Shown: positions 41,815 to 50,499 of the stretch, piece by piece
Numbering within the stretch: position 1 is the stretch's first letter
How the letters are laid out: the number at the start of each line of letters is the position of its first letter
Assembly: GCA_963824705.1 (NCBI GenBank)
Contig: CAWGQE010000003.1
Location: 2,108,001-2,172,000 of the forward strand
Direction of reading: 5' to 3'
DNA length: 64,000 bases
Source: VRUE01 sp963824705
GTDB taxonomy: Bacteria; Actinomycetota; Thermoleophilia; Solirubrobacterales; 70-9
Program-made: the position numbers and the translations under genes
The notes under the pieces: generated by a model
What the model was told of the DNA's origin: nothing
The model's input: the letters and a program-made list of their open reading frames with translations, nothing else
Databases searched by the model: none

Positions 41815-42597
41815 TCAGGAGTTGCGCTCCACCGCATTCACCGCGGCGTGGGTCGCCGCCGCCAAGTCGGGGTCGCCGAGGTCCACCGTCGGCGGAAGCT
41901 CGATGTGCAGCTCGCTGGAGGGATCGAGCCTGGCGCGTAGCCCGTTCGAGCGCGAGGCGAGGACGTGGCCGCCGCGGCTGCAATCGGCGGAGATGAAGTG
42001 GAGGTGGTAGCCGCTGACCTCGATCCCCTCGACGTAGTCGGGGAAGCGGAAGCCAAGCATCGTCCCCTCGATGTCCGAGAGCTCGAAGACGTGCTGTTCG
42101 AGGACGACCTCGGTCAGCGGGCGGTAGGGCGGCGTCTGTCTGGGAACCGAGCGGGCGCGGACCAGCTCGAAGCGCCCGTCGAGACGAATCGCGCACGAGG
42201 CCGCCTCCGCCGGAATCAACTCGTCCAGTTGCGCCAGCAGCTCCATCTGGTCGAGCGGACCGCCGATCGTGCGGTCGATCGTCGGCTCGAAACGGGTCAC
42301 CACGGCGAAGGGGGTCCGAGCATCTGGCTCGACCTCGTCGACCTCTCCGTCGACGTCGGCCCGGTAGAAGCCGCCGTCGAGGGCGATCATCTCGCCGTCG
42401 AGCCCGTTCAGCGTGCCGAGGCCGAGGTCGCCGTGCTCGGCCAGCTCGGCGAAGCTGAGGTCGCCCTCGTAGGCGCCGTCGAGCAGGGCGCCGATCGTCG
42501 AAGCCTGGAAGAGGACATGGTGCTCGCGCTCGGCGTGCAGCTCCTGCTCGCGCATCGTCTCCACGTGCAATGTCCTGATCCAGCGCTCGTCCAGCAT
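41815..42597 (-). CDS. budA: Alpha-acetolactate decarboxylase
   Basis: 260 residues from the ATG at 42597; an ATG at 42618 is also possible. DGEMIALDGGFYRADVDG and FRFPDYVEGIEVSGYHLHFI with the following SRGGHVL provide the zinc-binding His-x-His and later His and catalytic Glu/Arg of this family. It converts acetolactate to acetoin, draining pyruvate overflow. No acetolactate synthase or acetoin reductase is adjacent. A diverging ABC transporter gene begins 24 nt away. Confidence 0.92.
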   Translation of the reverse strand: MLDERWIRTLHVETMREQELHAEREHHVLFQASTIGALLDGAYEGDLSFAELAEHGDLGLGTLNGLDGEMIALDGGFYRADVDGEVDEVEPDARTPFAVVTRFEPTIDRTIGGPLDQMELLAQLDELIPAEAASCAIRLDGRFELVRARSVPRQTPPYRPLTEVVLEQHVFELSDIEGTMLGFRFPDYVEGIEVSGYHLHFISADCSRGGHVLASRSNGLRARLDPSSELHIELPPTVDLGDPDLAAATHAAVNAVERNS

Positions 42598-42620
42598 GGC
42601 GGGCAGTCTTCCATGCAAGC

Positions 42621-43520
42621 ATGGCGGCCATGGCGGCGATCGAACTACGCGGCGTGGTCAAGAGGTTCGGCTCGATCACGGCTGTCGACGGCCTCGACCT
42701 CGACGTGCCCGAGGGCATCTGCCTCGGCCTGCTCGGGCCCAACGGCGCCGGCAAGTCGACGACGATGCGGTTGATCACCGGCCAGGCACTGCCCGACGCG
42801 GGCGAACTGCGCGCGCTCGGCCACGAACTGCCCGGCGACTCGAAGGCGGCACGCGCCGAGATGGGCGTCGTGCCGCAGCTCGACAACCTCGACGTCGACG
42901 TCACCGTCGAAGACAACTTGGCCGTCTACGCCCGCCTCTACCGGGTCCCCGACGTCGGCGCCGCCGTCGACCGGGCGCTCGACCTCGCCCGCCTGCGCGA
43001 CCGCCGCCGCGACGCCGTCGACGAGCTCTCCGGGGGCATGCGCCGACGCCTGCTGCTCGCCCGCGGCCTCGTCCACGAACCGAAGCTGATCCTGCTCGAC
43101 GAGCCGACCGTCGGCCTCGACCCGCAGATCCGCACCGAGCTCTGGACGCTGATCGACAACCTGCGCTCGGGCGGCACGACGATCCTGATGTCGACCCACT
43201 ACATCGAGGAGGCCGAGCGCCTCGCCGACGAAGTCGCGGTGATGACGCACGGCAGGGTGATCAGCCGCGGCAAGCCCGCCGAGCTGATCGTCGAGCACGT
43301 CGGCCGTGAGACGGCCGAGGTCTACGGGCCGCCGGATCGCCTCGCCGCGGTCCGCTCCGAAGCCGAGGCCAGCGGGCTCTCGGTGCGCCCGGCCGGCCCG
43401 GCGATCGCCATCGTCGGCTCCGAGCGCGCCGAGAACGGGGCGATCCCCGACGACGCCGTGGTGCGCGCCGCCACCCTCGAGGACGTCTTCGTGATGCTCA
43501 CGGGAGAGGACGCAGAGTGA
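42621..43520 (+). CDS. ABC-2-type exporter ATP-binding protein
   Basis: 299 residues; ATG at 42621 or 42630. GLLGPNGAGKSTTMRL (Walker A), VPQLDNLD (Q-loop), ELSGGMRRRLLLARGL (signature) and LILLDEPTVGLDP (Walker B) belong to the drug or polysaccharide exporter subfamily (NodI/DrrA-like). A C-terminal domain of 70 residues follows. The stop overlaps the GTG of the permease gene, so the two make one exporter. The substrate is unknown. Confidence 0.88.
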   Translation: MAAMAAIELRGVVKRFGSITAVDGLDLDVPEGICLGLLGPNGAGKSTTMRLITGQALPDAGELRALGHELPGDSKAARAEMGVVPQLDNLDVDVTVEDNLAVYARLYRVPDVGAAVDRALDLARLRDRRRDAVDELSGGMRRRLLLARGLVHEPKLILLDEPTVGLDPQIRTELWTLIDNLRSGGTTILMSTHYIEEAERLADEVAVMTHGRVISRGKPAELIVEHVGRETAEVYGPPDRLAAVRSEAEASGLSVRPAGPAIAIVGSERAENGAIPDDAVVRAATLEDVFVMLTGEDAE

Positions 43521-44284
43521 GGCGCCTGGAACCGGCAGCAATCAGTGGCGTGATGAGCCGCGAGCTGGCCAACTTCCGCACCTACTGGCGCGGGACGACC
43601 TTCTCCAGCGTGCTCGAACCGATCGTCTACCTGCTCGCCTTCGGCCTCGGCCTCAGCGCGACCCTGATCGACGAAGTTCAGGGCGTCCCCTACGTGCAGT
43701 TCGTCGGCACCGGCATGGTCGCCACCGCGGTGATCTTCTCCAGCGCCCTGCCGGCGATGTTCGGCACCTTCGTCAAGCACCGCTTCCAGAACACCTACGA
43801 AGCGATCCTCGCCGCCCCGGTCGACGTCGAGGAGCTGGTCAGCGCCGAGATGCTCTGGATCGGCCTGCGCGCCAGCGTCTACGGCTGCGTGCCGCTGCTG
43901 GTGACGATGCTCTTCGGGCTCGACCCAGCCTGGGGGATGCTGCTGACGCCGCTCTTCTGCCTCGCCACCGCGCTCGGCTTCGCCGGCTTCGGCATCGCGA
44001 TGGCGGCGACCGTCGCCAAGATCGACCAGTTCAACTACGTCACGGCGCTCTTCGTCACGCCGCTCTTCCTCGTCTCCGGCGCCTTCTTCCCGATCGACGA
44101 ACTGCCCGAGGGCGTCCAGGTCGTCGCCCAGCTCAACCCGCTTCACCAGCTGGTCGAACTGGTCCGCGGCGGCGCCTTCGGCTACGAGGCGATCGACCTG
44201 GTCCGCTTCGCCGGCCTCGTCGCCTTCGCCTTCGTCATGTGGCGGATCGCGATCAGCCGCATGGAGTCGCGGTTGATCGACTAG
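43517..44284 (+). CDS. ABC-2-type exporter permease
   Basis: 255 residues from a GTG at 43517. Six TM helices and the ABC-2 signature region (PLFLVSGAFFPIDELPEGVQ, LNPLHQLVELVRGG) resemble NodJ/DrrB permeases. It is translationally coupled to the ATPase. The pair may export a lipid-linked or small hydrophobic molecule; nothing in the neighbourhood identifies it. Confidence 0.87.
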   Translation: MRRLEPAAISGVMSRELANFRTYWRGTTFSSVLEPIVYLLAFGLGLSATLIDEVQGVPYVQFVGTGMVATAVIFSSALPAMFGTFVKHRFQNTYEAILAAPVDVEELVSAEMLWIGLRASVYGCVPLLVTMLFGLDPAWGMLLTPLFCLATALGFAGFGIAMAATVAKIDQFNYVTALFVTPLFLVSGAFFPIDELPEGVQVVAQLNPLHQLVELVRGGAFGYEAIDLVRFAGLVAFAFVMWRIAISRMESRLID

Positions 44285-44310
44285 GTCACCGCGGGATAGC
44301 CTGCGCGGCC

Positions 44311-45282
44311 ATGTCGGGCGGCTTCAGGCGATCGTCGCGGTTCGGGCTCATCGGCGTCTTCGTCGTCGCCGCGATCGTCGTCGTCATCGCCACCACCACG
44401 GGCCAGGGAGAAGCCAACCCGAAGACGACCCTGGCGCTGATCTTCGGCGTCCTCGCGGTCTTCTTCGTCATCCTCTTCGCTCTGCAGCGCGCCGACCTCG
44501 ATCGGGTCTCGGGCGCGGACGCTCAGGGCAGCGCCCGGGCCGCCGCCGAAGGCGGGCGCGAGGTCGACAACCCGATGACGATGGCCGAGCCCGACCTGTG
44601 GGCGGCGATGGCCGTGGCGCCGATCGACGCCGACGCGCTCGAGGCGCGCAACGAGATGTGGGCATCCGGGCGGCGCAGCCTGCGGTTGGGGATGATGGTT
44701 ACGGCGCTGATCTTCGTCGCCGTTCCCGCGACCTATCTGCTCGAAAGCTTCCTGCCACTGCTGATCGGCGCGGCGCTGATCGTGATCGTCGCGCTCTGGG
44801 GCAGCATCCGGACGCTCGCGCCCGGCGGCGAGATGGATCGCGGCTACGACAACGTCAGCCGGGCGATGGCGCCGCTCGGCCTCGAGGTGACCGAGCGACC
44901 GAAGGTCAACATCGAGACCCGGGAAGCGACGACCGGGCGCGTCGGGCCGACGGTCAGGGGTGCCCTGGTCCTCAGCGGCGAGCGCCACGGGCGCCCCGTC
45001 TCGATCCGGCTCGGCGGCGAGGAGCGAACCGGCGCCAGCGAGATCAGCGTCACCGCACCCGCGCCGGAGTTCAGCGCCAAATCGCGCGACGGTCGGGTGC
45101 GTCCCGGCGACGGCGCACCGGAGACCGTGGTCGCGGCGCTGAAAGCCATTCCAAACTCGACCCGCTGGAAGAAAGTCACGGTTGTCGGCAGCCCGGAGGG
45201 CATCAAGGTCGCTCGTAAGAGTGGCGAGCAGTCCGACTGGCTCTGCGACCTCTGGCTTGCCGAGCGGCTCGCCGCGTGCTGA
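44311..45282 (+). CDS. Membrane protein of unknown function
   Basis: 323 residues from the ATG at 44311. Two TM helices lie close to the N-terminus (FGLIGVFVVAAIVVVIATTT and LALIFGVLAVFFVILFALQ), another pair at about 150-190, and a soluble C-terminal domain of about 130 residues. I do not recognise the family. It follows the exporter genes by 26 nt and overlaps the start of the ion-channel-like gene, so the run of four plus-strand genes may be one operon. Confidence 0.6.
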   Translation: MSGGFRRSSRFGLIGVFVVAAIVVVIATTTGQGEANPKTTLALIFGVLAVFFVILFALQRADLDRVSGADAQGSARAAAEGGREVDNPMTMAEPDLWAAMAVAPIDADALEARNEMWASGRRSLRLGMMVTALIFVAVPATYLLESFLPLLIGAALIVIVALWGSIRTLAPGGEMDRGYDNVSRAMAPLGLEVTERPKVNIETREATTGRVGPTVRGALVLSGERHGRPVSIRLGGEERTGASEISVTAPAPEFSAKSRDGRVRPGDGAPETVVAALKAIPNSTRWKKVTVVGSPEGIKVARKSGEQSDWLCDLWLAERLAAC

Positions 45283-46712
45283 GGGCCGGGCTGCAGAGCA
45301 CCCGCGGTCGCCTCGTCATCCTGCTCGGCGCGGTCGGGGCCATCGTCCTCGGCAGCGCCGCCCTTGCCCACTTCGCCTTCGACCTCTTCGGCAGCTACGG
45401 CGAGGCGCTGTGGTCGGCAATCCTCCACCTGCTCGACCCCTCGAGCCTGCACGACGACGAGGGTGGGGCGGCGAGAACGATCGGCGTCTTCCAGGTCGTC
45501 ACCGGACTAGTCCTCCTGGTCGGCCTGCTGTTCACCTTCGTCTCGGAGACGGTGGGTAGCTCGCTCGAGCGCCTCGGCCAGCGCGATAGGCCGGTTCGCT
45601 CCAGCGCCCACCTGCTGATCGTCGGCGGCGCCGACCTGATCCCTGTGGCCGGCAGAGCGGCAGCCGAGGCGATCGCACTCCGGCCCAGCTTCGAGCAAAT
45701 CGTCGTGCTTGCGCCCGAAGCCGATCGCGAACATCGCGGCCGACTCCGCGCCGAATTGGAGGAGGCGGCTGGCAAGGACCTGCGGGTCGAGCTGGTCTTC
45801 GGCGATGCGGCCGGTGACAGCGGCTTCGAGCTCGCCGCCGCCGATCGCGCCGCCGCGATCCTGCTGATGCCGCTCTCCAGCGGGCCGGTCGCGGCGGAGA
45901 TGGCTGATGTTGAGACGGTGCAGACGGGACTCGCCCTACGCGACTACTTGGACGAACGCGGCGCCAAGCCGCTGGTCCGCCTGCTCTTCCGCCGTGGTCG
46001 CAACGTCGATGCCGCCTGGGAGATGCTTCCCGACGATTGGGATGCGCTGGTCGGCGATCGCGCGGTCGGCGCATTGCTGCGCATCGCGATCACCCAACCG
46101 GAGCGTCTGGCCGACCTCCCCGAGGTAGTCGACGCCCACGTCCGGGCGGGCCCGGACGCCCAGCTCGTGCACGCCGCCTGGGCAAAGGCAAAAGACGAGA
46201 GCCGCCGGCTAAGGCTGGCGATCGTCGGCTGCGGTTTCAACGCGCCGGCGCTGCTCGAGGACCTGGCGGCAGTCGGGGCCGATCGCTTCGACGTCACCGT
46301 CCTCTCGGGTCGTCAGGTCTTCGAGAGCTACCTCGGCGAGGGCAGCCACTCGGGGGTCGCGGTCGAGTTCGTCGAGACGCGCCAGGACGAGCCCGAGCGC
46401 CTGACGGAAGACCTGCGACGAGTCGCCGCGGACATCGTCCTCGTCACCCCCAGTCCCCGCAACTGGGATCTGCGCAGCTCGGATGCCGAGGCGATCCTGA
46501 CCTTGCTGCACGTCCGCCACATAGTCGACCCCCGGACGCCGTTGCTCGCCGAGCTCTTTCTACCCGATCACGCCAGACGGCTGCCAGACGACCCCAACCT
46601 GTTTGCCGTCTCCAGCCTCACGCTGATCGCCACGGCGACCGCCCTCAGCCTCGTCGACCCCCGGCAAGCCGCGGAGCTGGAGCGCCGATTCTCGGCACAG
46701 GCAAGCAAGTGA
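45276..46712 (+). CDS. CASTOR/POLLUX (DMI1)-like ion channel or NAD-binding transporter subunit
   Basis: 478 residues from a GTG at 45276. Two TM helices (about 11-33 and 70-90) flank a polar, pore-like loop (ALWSAILHLLDPSSLHDDEGG). Two Rossmann-type domains follow (LLIVGGADLIPVAGRAA and LRLAIVGCGFNAPALLEDLA), as in channels with RCK domains such as DMI1/POLLUX. A cation channel gated by a cytosolic ligand ring is the most economical reading. The substrate, K+ or Ca2+, cannot be told. Confidence 0.6.
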   Translation: MLRAGLQSTRGRLVILLGAVGAIVLGSAALAHFAFDLFGSYGEALWSAILHLLDPSSLHDDEGGAARTIGVFQVVTGLVLLVGLLFTFVSETVGSSLERLGQRDRPVRSSAHLLIVGGADLIPVAGRAAAEAIALRPSFEQIVVLAPEADREHRGRLRAELEEAAGKDLRVELVFGDAAGDSGFELAAADRAAAILLMPLSSGPVAAEMADVETVQTGLALRDYLDERGAKPLVRLLFRRGRNVDAAWEMLPDDWDALVGDRAVGALLRIAITQPERLADLPEVVDAHVRAGPDAQLVHAAWAKAKDESRRLRLAIVGCGFNAPALLEDLAAVGADRFDVTVLSGRQVFESYLGEGSHSGVAVEFVETRQDEPERLTEDLRRVAADIVLVTPSPRNWDLRSSDAEAILTLLHVRHIVDPRTPLLAELFLPDHARRLPDDPNLFAVSSLTLIATATALSLVDPRQAAELERRFSAQASK

Positions 46713-47037
46713 AGGATGAAAATGGACCGTGCAGCCGCCTTCGAAACGAGGTCCCCGGGCGTGTCCGTCGCATTTGGCTCGAGCCGGGCTTACCTGCGGC
46801 ACCCGCGGCATCCGCTTAAGGCTGCTTCCTTCCGGACCTGACCTGATTCACGTGCCCACGTCGCGCAGGACCCGGCCGTCAACGCCGCCCGCGACGCACT
46901 GACCCCGAAGGCCGGCCCCTCAGAACGGTATTCGGCCCCGCTAGAGCGGATTGCGGGTTACAAGGCACCGCTGATTCCCCGCCTAGCACGGTCCGCGCAC
47001 GATCCTACCCGGCGGCGGCCGTAGGATCATCCCCGCC
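46713..47037. other. Intergenic region carrying the SRP RNA
   Basis: 325 bp between the channel-like gene and the CPA2 antiporter. The only convincing element is the minus-strand SRP RNA (46783-46876). Apparent short ORFs here run through that RNA and are not believable. Confidence 0.7.
46783..46876 (-). ncRNA. ffs: Signal recognition particle RNA, small bacterial type
   Basis: On the minus strand 46820-46838 reads GGTCCGGAAGGAAGCAGCC, the nearly invariant Ffh-binding domain with GGAA tetraloop and asymmetric loop. Flanking arms (gccgggt...cctgcg with its complement cgcagg...cccggc) close a hairpin of about 94 nt. The ends are estimated from pairing. It assembles with Ffh to target ribosomes making membrane proteins. 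Confidence 0.93.
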
Positions 47038-48261
47038 TTGATCCACATCGACACCGACTCCTTCTTCGTCATCGTCACGATCGCCGCTGTCGCCGCGGTC
47101 ACCGTCGCAGCAGTTCCCGCCCGCTTCGCGCCGCCGGTCGTCGTCGTCGAGCTGTTTCTGGGGATCGTCGTCGGCCCCGAAGTCCTCGATCTTGCCGGGA
47201 CCGACAGCTTCATCGAATTCTTCTCCAACCTCGGCCTGGGGATGCTCTTCTTCTTCGCCGGCTACGAGATCGACTTCGAGCGGATCAAGGGCCGCCCGAT
47301 CGAGCTGGGAGCCCTCGGATGGTTGCTCTCGATCGCCCTCGCCTACGGGATCGGCGGAGCGCTCGCCGCCGCCGGCATCATCGTCTCCTTCCTCTACACC
47401 GGCTCGGCGATGGCGACGACGGCGATCGGCACGCTGATCCCGATCCTGCGCGACAACGGCGAGCTGAAGACCAAGTTCGGCACCTACCTGCTGGCGGCGG
47501 GCGGGATCGGCGAGTTCGGCCCGATCCTGCTGGTGACGCTGGTCCTCTCGACCACCAACCCGCTGCACGAGAGCGTGATCCTGATCGGCTTCGTCGCGCT
47601 GGCGCTGGCGATAGCGCTCGTCTCGGTGAAATTCGCGTGGCGCGGTTGGCCGGCGCTCGAGCGGACCTTCGAGACGAGCAGCCAGCTCGCCGTGCGGGTC
47701 ACCGTGGTCCTCGTCTTCGGCCTCGTCCTGCTCGCCAGCAAGCTCGGCCTCGACGTCTTGCTCGGCGGCTTCGTCGCCGGGATGATCGTGCGCCTGGCGC
47801 TGCAGGGGCACGAGCTGAAAGTGTTCGAGTCGAAGCTGACCGCGGTCGGCTTCGGCTTCTTCGTCCCCTTCTTCTTCATCGTCAGCGGCATCGAGTTCGA
47901 CCTCGCCGCGCTCGGCTCGGCCACCGCGCTGCTCAAGCTGGCGATGTTCTTCTGCCTCTTCCTCGTCGTCCGCGGCGCGCCGGCGATGCTGCTCTACCGC
48001 AACGTCCTGGGGACCCGCCAGCGCGCCGCCCTTGCCTTCTATTCGGCGACCGAGCTGCCGCTCGTCGTCGCGATCACGACGATCGCGATCGAATCCGGAC
48101 ACATGAAAGCGTCGACCGCCGCCGGCCTGGTCGGTGCCGCGATGCTCTCGACCCTGGTCTTCCCCTTCGTCGGCCGCGCCCTCTTGGAACGCGCCGCCGC
48201 GACGGGCGAGGCTGGCCCGTCCAGTGGCGCGCTGCTAACTGGAGAGCAAGCCACCGCCTAA
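47038..48261 (+). CDS. CPA2-type cation:proton antiporter
   Basis: 407 residues from a TTG at 47038. About 12 TM helices, with VVVVELFLGIVVGPEVL, FFAGYEIDFERI, GSAMATTAIGTL and FFFIVSGIEFDLAAL, the helices typical of KefB/NapA-like CPA2 exchangers. No RCK domain is attached. It would swap Na+ or K+ for H+. Distinct from the CPA1-type antiporter at 20807-22003. The stop overlaps a possible -10 box of the tRNA. Confidence 0.85.
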   Translation: MIHIDTDSFFVIVTIAAVAAVTVAAVPARFAPPVVVVELFLGIVVGPEVLDLAGTDSFIEFFSNLGLGMLFFFAGYEIDFERIKGRPIELGALGWLLSIALAYGIGGALAAAGIIVSFLYTGSAMATTAIGTLIPILRDNGELKTKFGTYLLAAGGIGEFGPILLVTLVLSTTNPLHESVILIGFVALALAIALVSVKFAWRGWPALERTFETSSQLAVRVTVVLVFGLVLLASKLGLDVLLGGFVAGMIVRLALQGHELKVFESKLTAVGFGFFVPFFFIVSGIEFDLAALGSATALLKLAMFFCLFLVVRGAPAMLLYRNVLGTRQRAALAFYSATELPLVVAITTIAIESGHMKASTAAGLVGAAMLSTLVFPFVGRALLERAAATGEAGPSSGALLTGEQATA

Positions 48262-48264
48262 TAT
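48259..48264 (+). promoter_or_regulatory. Possible -10 box of the tRNA-Val gene
   Basis: TAATAT overlaps the antiporter stop codon and lies 12 nt before the tRNA. The -35 candidate TAACTG (48236) at 17 bp spacing is weak. Confidence 0.35.
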
Positions 48265-48276
48265 CCGAGCCCTCCC

Positions 48277-48348
48277 GGGCGCGTAGCTCAGTGGGAGAGC
48301 GCTCGCCTCACACGCGAGAGGTCGCTGGTTCGAACCCAGCCGCGCCCA
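48277..48348 (+). tRNA. tRNA-Val(CAC)
   Basis: 72 nt. Acceptor arms gggcgcg/cgcgccc pair perfectly, the D-arm is tagctcagtgggagagc, the anticodon stem is ctcgc/gcgag around loop ctcacac with anticodon CAC (48309-48311), and the T-arm is ctggttcgaacccag. CCA is not encoded. Confidence 0.95.
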
Positions 48349-48393
48349 TCGGACGAACTATCGGGCCGGAGCCCCGCCTATTCTTGCCGGCAC

Positions 48394-49014
48394 GTGGGGG
48401 ACACTTGCGCGGAGAGGAAGAAGGCGACCGAACCCGAGAAAGCGGTCGAGGTGATGCTGGCCGAGTTCAACGCCATGCGCGCCGAGAAGGTCAGCTACCT
48501 GACCGGACAGGCGGCGATCGTCGCTCTGGGCATCACGGCCCTCGGCGTGGTCGCGAGCTTCGCCGTCAAAGACGGCCATGACCGCCTGCTCCTCGTCGTT
48601 CCGCCGCTGGTGATGCTCGTCGTCCTCGGCTACGTCGCCGGGTCGTACCGATCGAACGAGATCGGCAACTACATTCGCGACAAGCTCTGGAGGGAGCTGG
48701 AAGCGAAGGTCGGGGCCTTGCCGTCGTGGCAACACTGGATCGCCCGGGAGCGGCTGAAGCCAATCGCGATCTTCAGAGTGCTCTTCCTCGACCTGCCGCC
48801 CGCAGCGCTCTTCATCGCGGCGAGCGTCTACGCCCTTCGCACCGTCCCCGACCATGAATTTCTCTGGTGCGCGGGCCTGGTCATGACGGCAATCTCCGTG
48901 ACGGTGCCGATCGTGGTTCTAGGCAAGATCATTGCCACTTCGAATGGGGGGCAGGAACGAGAGACGTCTAAGGCTGCTGGAGCACCGACAAGATGTTGCC
49001 CGCCGGGTCCTTGA
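48394..49014 (+). CDS. Membrane protein of unknown function
   Basis: 206 residues from a GTG at 48394 without a clear Shine-Dalgarno. About four TM helices in two pairs (about residues 38-85 and 128-175) separated by a charged loop (NYIRDKLWRELEAK). The last 15 codons overlap, in opposite direction, the glyoxalase-fold gene. I do not recognise a family. The start and even the 3' part are less certain than for most genes here. Confidence 0.5.
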   Translation: MGDTCAERKKATEPEKAVEVMLAEFNAMRAEKVSYLTGQAAIVALGITALGVVASFAVKDGHDRLLLVVPPLVMLVVLGYVAGSYRSNEIGNYIRDKLWRELEAKVGALPSWQHWIARERLKPIAIFRVLFLDLPPAALFIAASVYALRTVPDHEFLWCAGLVMTAISVTVPIVVLGKIIATSNGGQERETSKAAGAPTRCCPPGP

Positions 49015-49345
49015 ACCAGGCGACCATCGGACCTGGGCCCCGGGCTATGCCCTTCTCGTCCTGCTCAAAGCCGTCGTAGCGCTCGAAGCTGACGCCCCGC
49101 GAGGAGAGATCCTCCACCTCCGCGTCGACGTCGTCGACCTCAAAGTTGAGGATCGTGTAGGTGGCCGGGGCGAAGTCCGGTTTGCGGTAGAAGAAGACAT
49201 CGCCGCCTTTGAGTTTCAGGGCCATGACGCCGTTCTCCTCGTCGAACACGGCGACCTCCAGGCCAAGGGTCTCACCGTAGAATCGCTTTGCCTCGTCCGT
49301 GTCGGGAACCGCGAAGCCACTGGTTGCTTTTGCCTCGGCAAGCAT
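48968..49345 (-). CDS. Glyoxalase/bleomycin-resistance (VOC) fold protein
   Basis: 125 residues from an ATG with AAAGGAG upstream. FAVPDTDEAKRFYGETLGLE at the N-terminus and VAWFKDPAGNILSVLQQ at the C-terminus form the paired beta-alpha-beta-beta-beta modules of VOC proteins. Metal-binding residues are incomplete (a Glu/His set is not obvious), so it may bind a ligand rather than catalyse. No neighbour clarifies the substrate. Confidence 0.85.
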   Translation of the reverse strand: MLAEAKATSGFAVPDTDEAKRFYGETLGLEVAVFDEENGVMALKLKGGDVFFYRKPDFAPATYTILNFEVDDVDAEVEDLSSRGVSFERYDGFEQDEKGIARGPGPMVAWFKDPAGNILSVLQQP

Positions 49346-49379
49346 GCCGCTCCTTTCATCGCTGGTCTCTTTCTCGAGC

Positions 49380-49727
49380 CTACCCGGACAACTCGGGGAT
49401 GAACCGATCTACATGCTCGGCGATCGTGCGCCGGACCCATTCCTGGGTTGCCGAGTCGGCCATCCGGTAGCGACCGAGCAGCATCTTCTGGTCGTCGAGC
49501 GGCAGGCCGGCGATCTCCCAGCGCACCGCGAGGCGCTCGAAGAGCATCTCCGAGCGCCGGTGCCAGGCGTCCTCCCGCGTCGTCGCCGCGGTCGCCGGCC
49601 CGTCGCCGAGCTTGGCGATCGTGCCCGCGCTGAGCGATTGGCGCAGGGTGAGGACGTTGCCCTCGGCATCGCCGTAGTCGACCGTCGGAGCCTTTTGCCG
49701 CGACTTTCGCTGCCTTCGCTTCGCCAT
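49380..49727 (-). CDS. Small basic protein of unknown function
   Basis: 115 residues from the ATG at 49727. The N-terminus is Lys/Arg-rich (AKRRQRKSRQKAP), followed by a helical region (LLGRYRMADSATQEWVRRTI). It has no TM helix or signal peptide. It follows arfB by 16 nt on the same strand and may be co-transcribed with it, hinting at an RNA- or ribosome-related role, which is inference. Confidence 0.6.
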   Translation of the reverse strand: MAKRRQRKSRQKAPTVDYGDAEGNVLTLRQSLSAGTIAKLGDGPATAATTREDAWHRRSEMLFERLAVRWEIAGLPLDDQKMLLGRYRMADSATQEWVRRTIAEHVDRFIPELSG

Positions 49728-49743
49728 CTCCTCAGTCTGCCAA

Positions 49744-50157
49744 TCAGTCTTCCGCCGCGGGCCGGCGACGGGTGCGCTTGCGCTCGCCAACCAGGCGCTT
49801 GCGGTCGAGCCGACGCCGACGAGCCGCGCGGCTCGGCTTGGTCGGCCGGCGGCTGCGTGGCACGGCGAGGCCCGCCGCGATCTTCTCCGCCAGCCGCTGC
49901 AGCGCCAGCTCGCGGTTGCGCGCCTGACCGCGCGACTCCTGAGCGACAGCGGTGACGACTGCGCCGGTGCGCCCGATGAGGCGAGCCCGCTGCGCTTCGT
50001 CGAGCACCCCCGAAGCCCGGACGTCGAAGACGGCTTCCACCCTCGAAGCGGTCACGTTGGCGTGCTGCCCCCCGGGGCCAGAGGAACGACTGGCACGCAG
50101 CTCGATCTCCCTCAGCGGGATCGAGAGGCGCTCGTCGATCTTCAACTCGTCGGCCAC
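49744..50157 (-). CDS. arfB: ArfB-type alternative ribosome-rescue factor
   Basis: 137 residues. SSGPGGQHANVTASRVE contains the GGQ peptidyl-tRNA hydrolysis motif, and the C-terminus is long and basic (SRAARRRRLDRKRLVGERKR), which in ArfB/YaeJ inserts in the empty mRNA channel. Class I release factors are much longer. It frees ribosomes stalled on non-stop mRNA. The following small basic gene may share its transcript. Confidence 0.9.
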   Translation of the reverse strand: MADELKIDERLSIPLREIELRASRSSGPGGQHANVTASRVEAVFDVRASGVLDEAQRARLIGRTGAVVTAVAQESRGQARNRELALQRLAEKIAAGLAVPRSRRPTKPSRAARRRRLDRKRLVGERKRTRRRPAAED

Positions 50158-50184
50158 CCCGCAACGGTAGCGGCGGCGGTTACC

Positions 50185-50463
50185 TCAGACCAGCGCGTCG
50201 ATCTTCGCCGCCAGCTCAAAATCAGCCGCCGTCACCCCGCCGTCGGAGTGGGTGGAGAGCGAGACGGTGACCGTGTCCCAGGAGATCTCCAGATCGGGGT
50301 GGTGGTTCATCGCCTCGGCCGGCTCGACCAGGCTCTGGACGAAGTTGACCGAGCCGACGAAGTCGCTCCGGCCGAAGCTCTTGCGTATGGCGGAGCCGCT
50401 GCGCTCCCAGCCGGGATGCTCCGCCAACCTCGCGTCCACCTCCGAGTTGTCCAGTGGCGTCAT
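50185..50463 (-). CDS. Pterin-4a-carbinolamine dehydratase
   Basis: 92 residues, usual PCD length. AEAMNHHPDLEISWDTVTV carries the catalytic His pair, and VSLSTHSDGGVTAADFELA the last catalytic His and C-terminal helix. It dehydrates 4a-hydroxytetrahydropterin for aromatic hydroxylases; in bacteria without these it may have a role in pterin or molybdopterin turnover. It is divergent from the GST-like gene by 36 nt. Confidence 0.92.
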   Translation of the reverse strand: MTPLDNSEVDARLAEHPGWERSGSAIRKSFGRSDFVGSVNFVQSLVEPAEAMNHHPDLEISWDTVTVSLSTHSDGGVTAADFELAAKIDALV

Positions 50464-50499
50464 CGGTCCCTATGCTGACACAAAGCCGGTATCCAAACG

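Noticed and set aside
46560..46811. 83-residue minus-strand ORF over the SRP RNA region
   Set aside because: It crosses the SRP RNA end and the ion-channel-like coding sequence in antisense.
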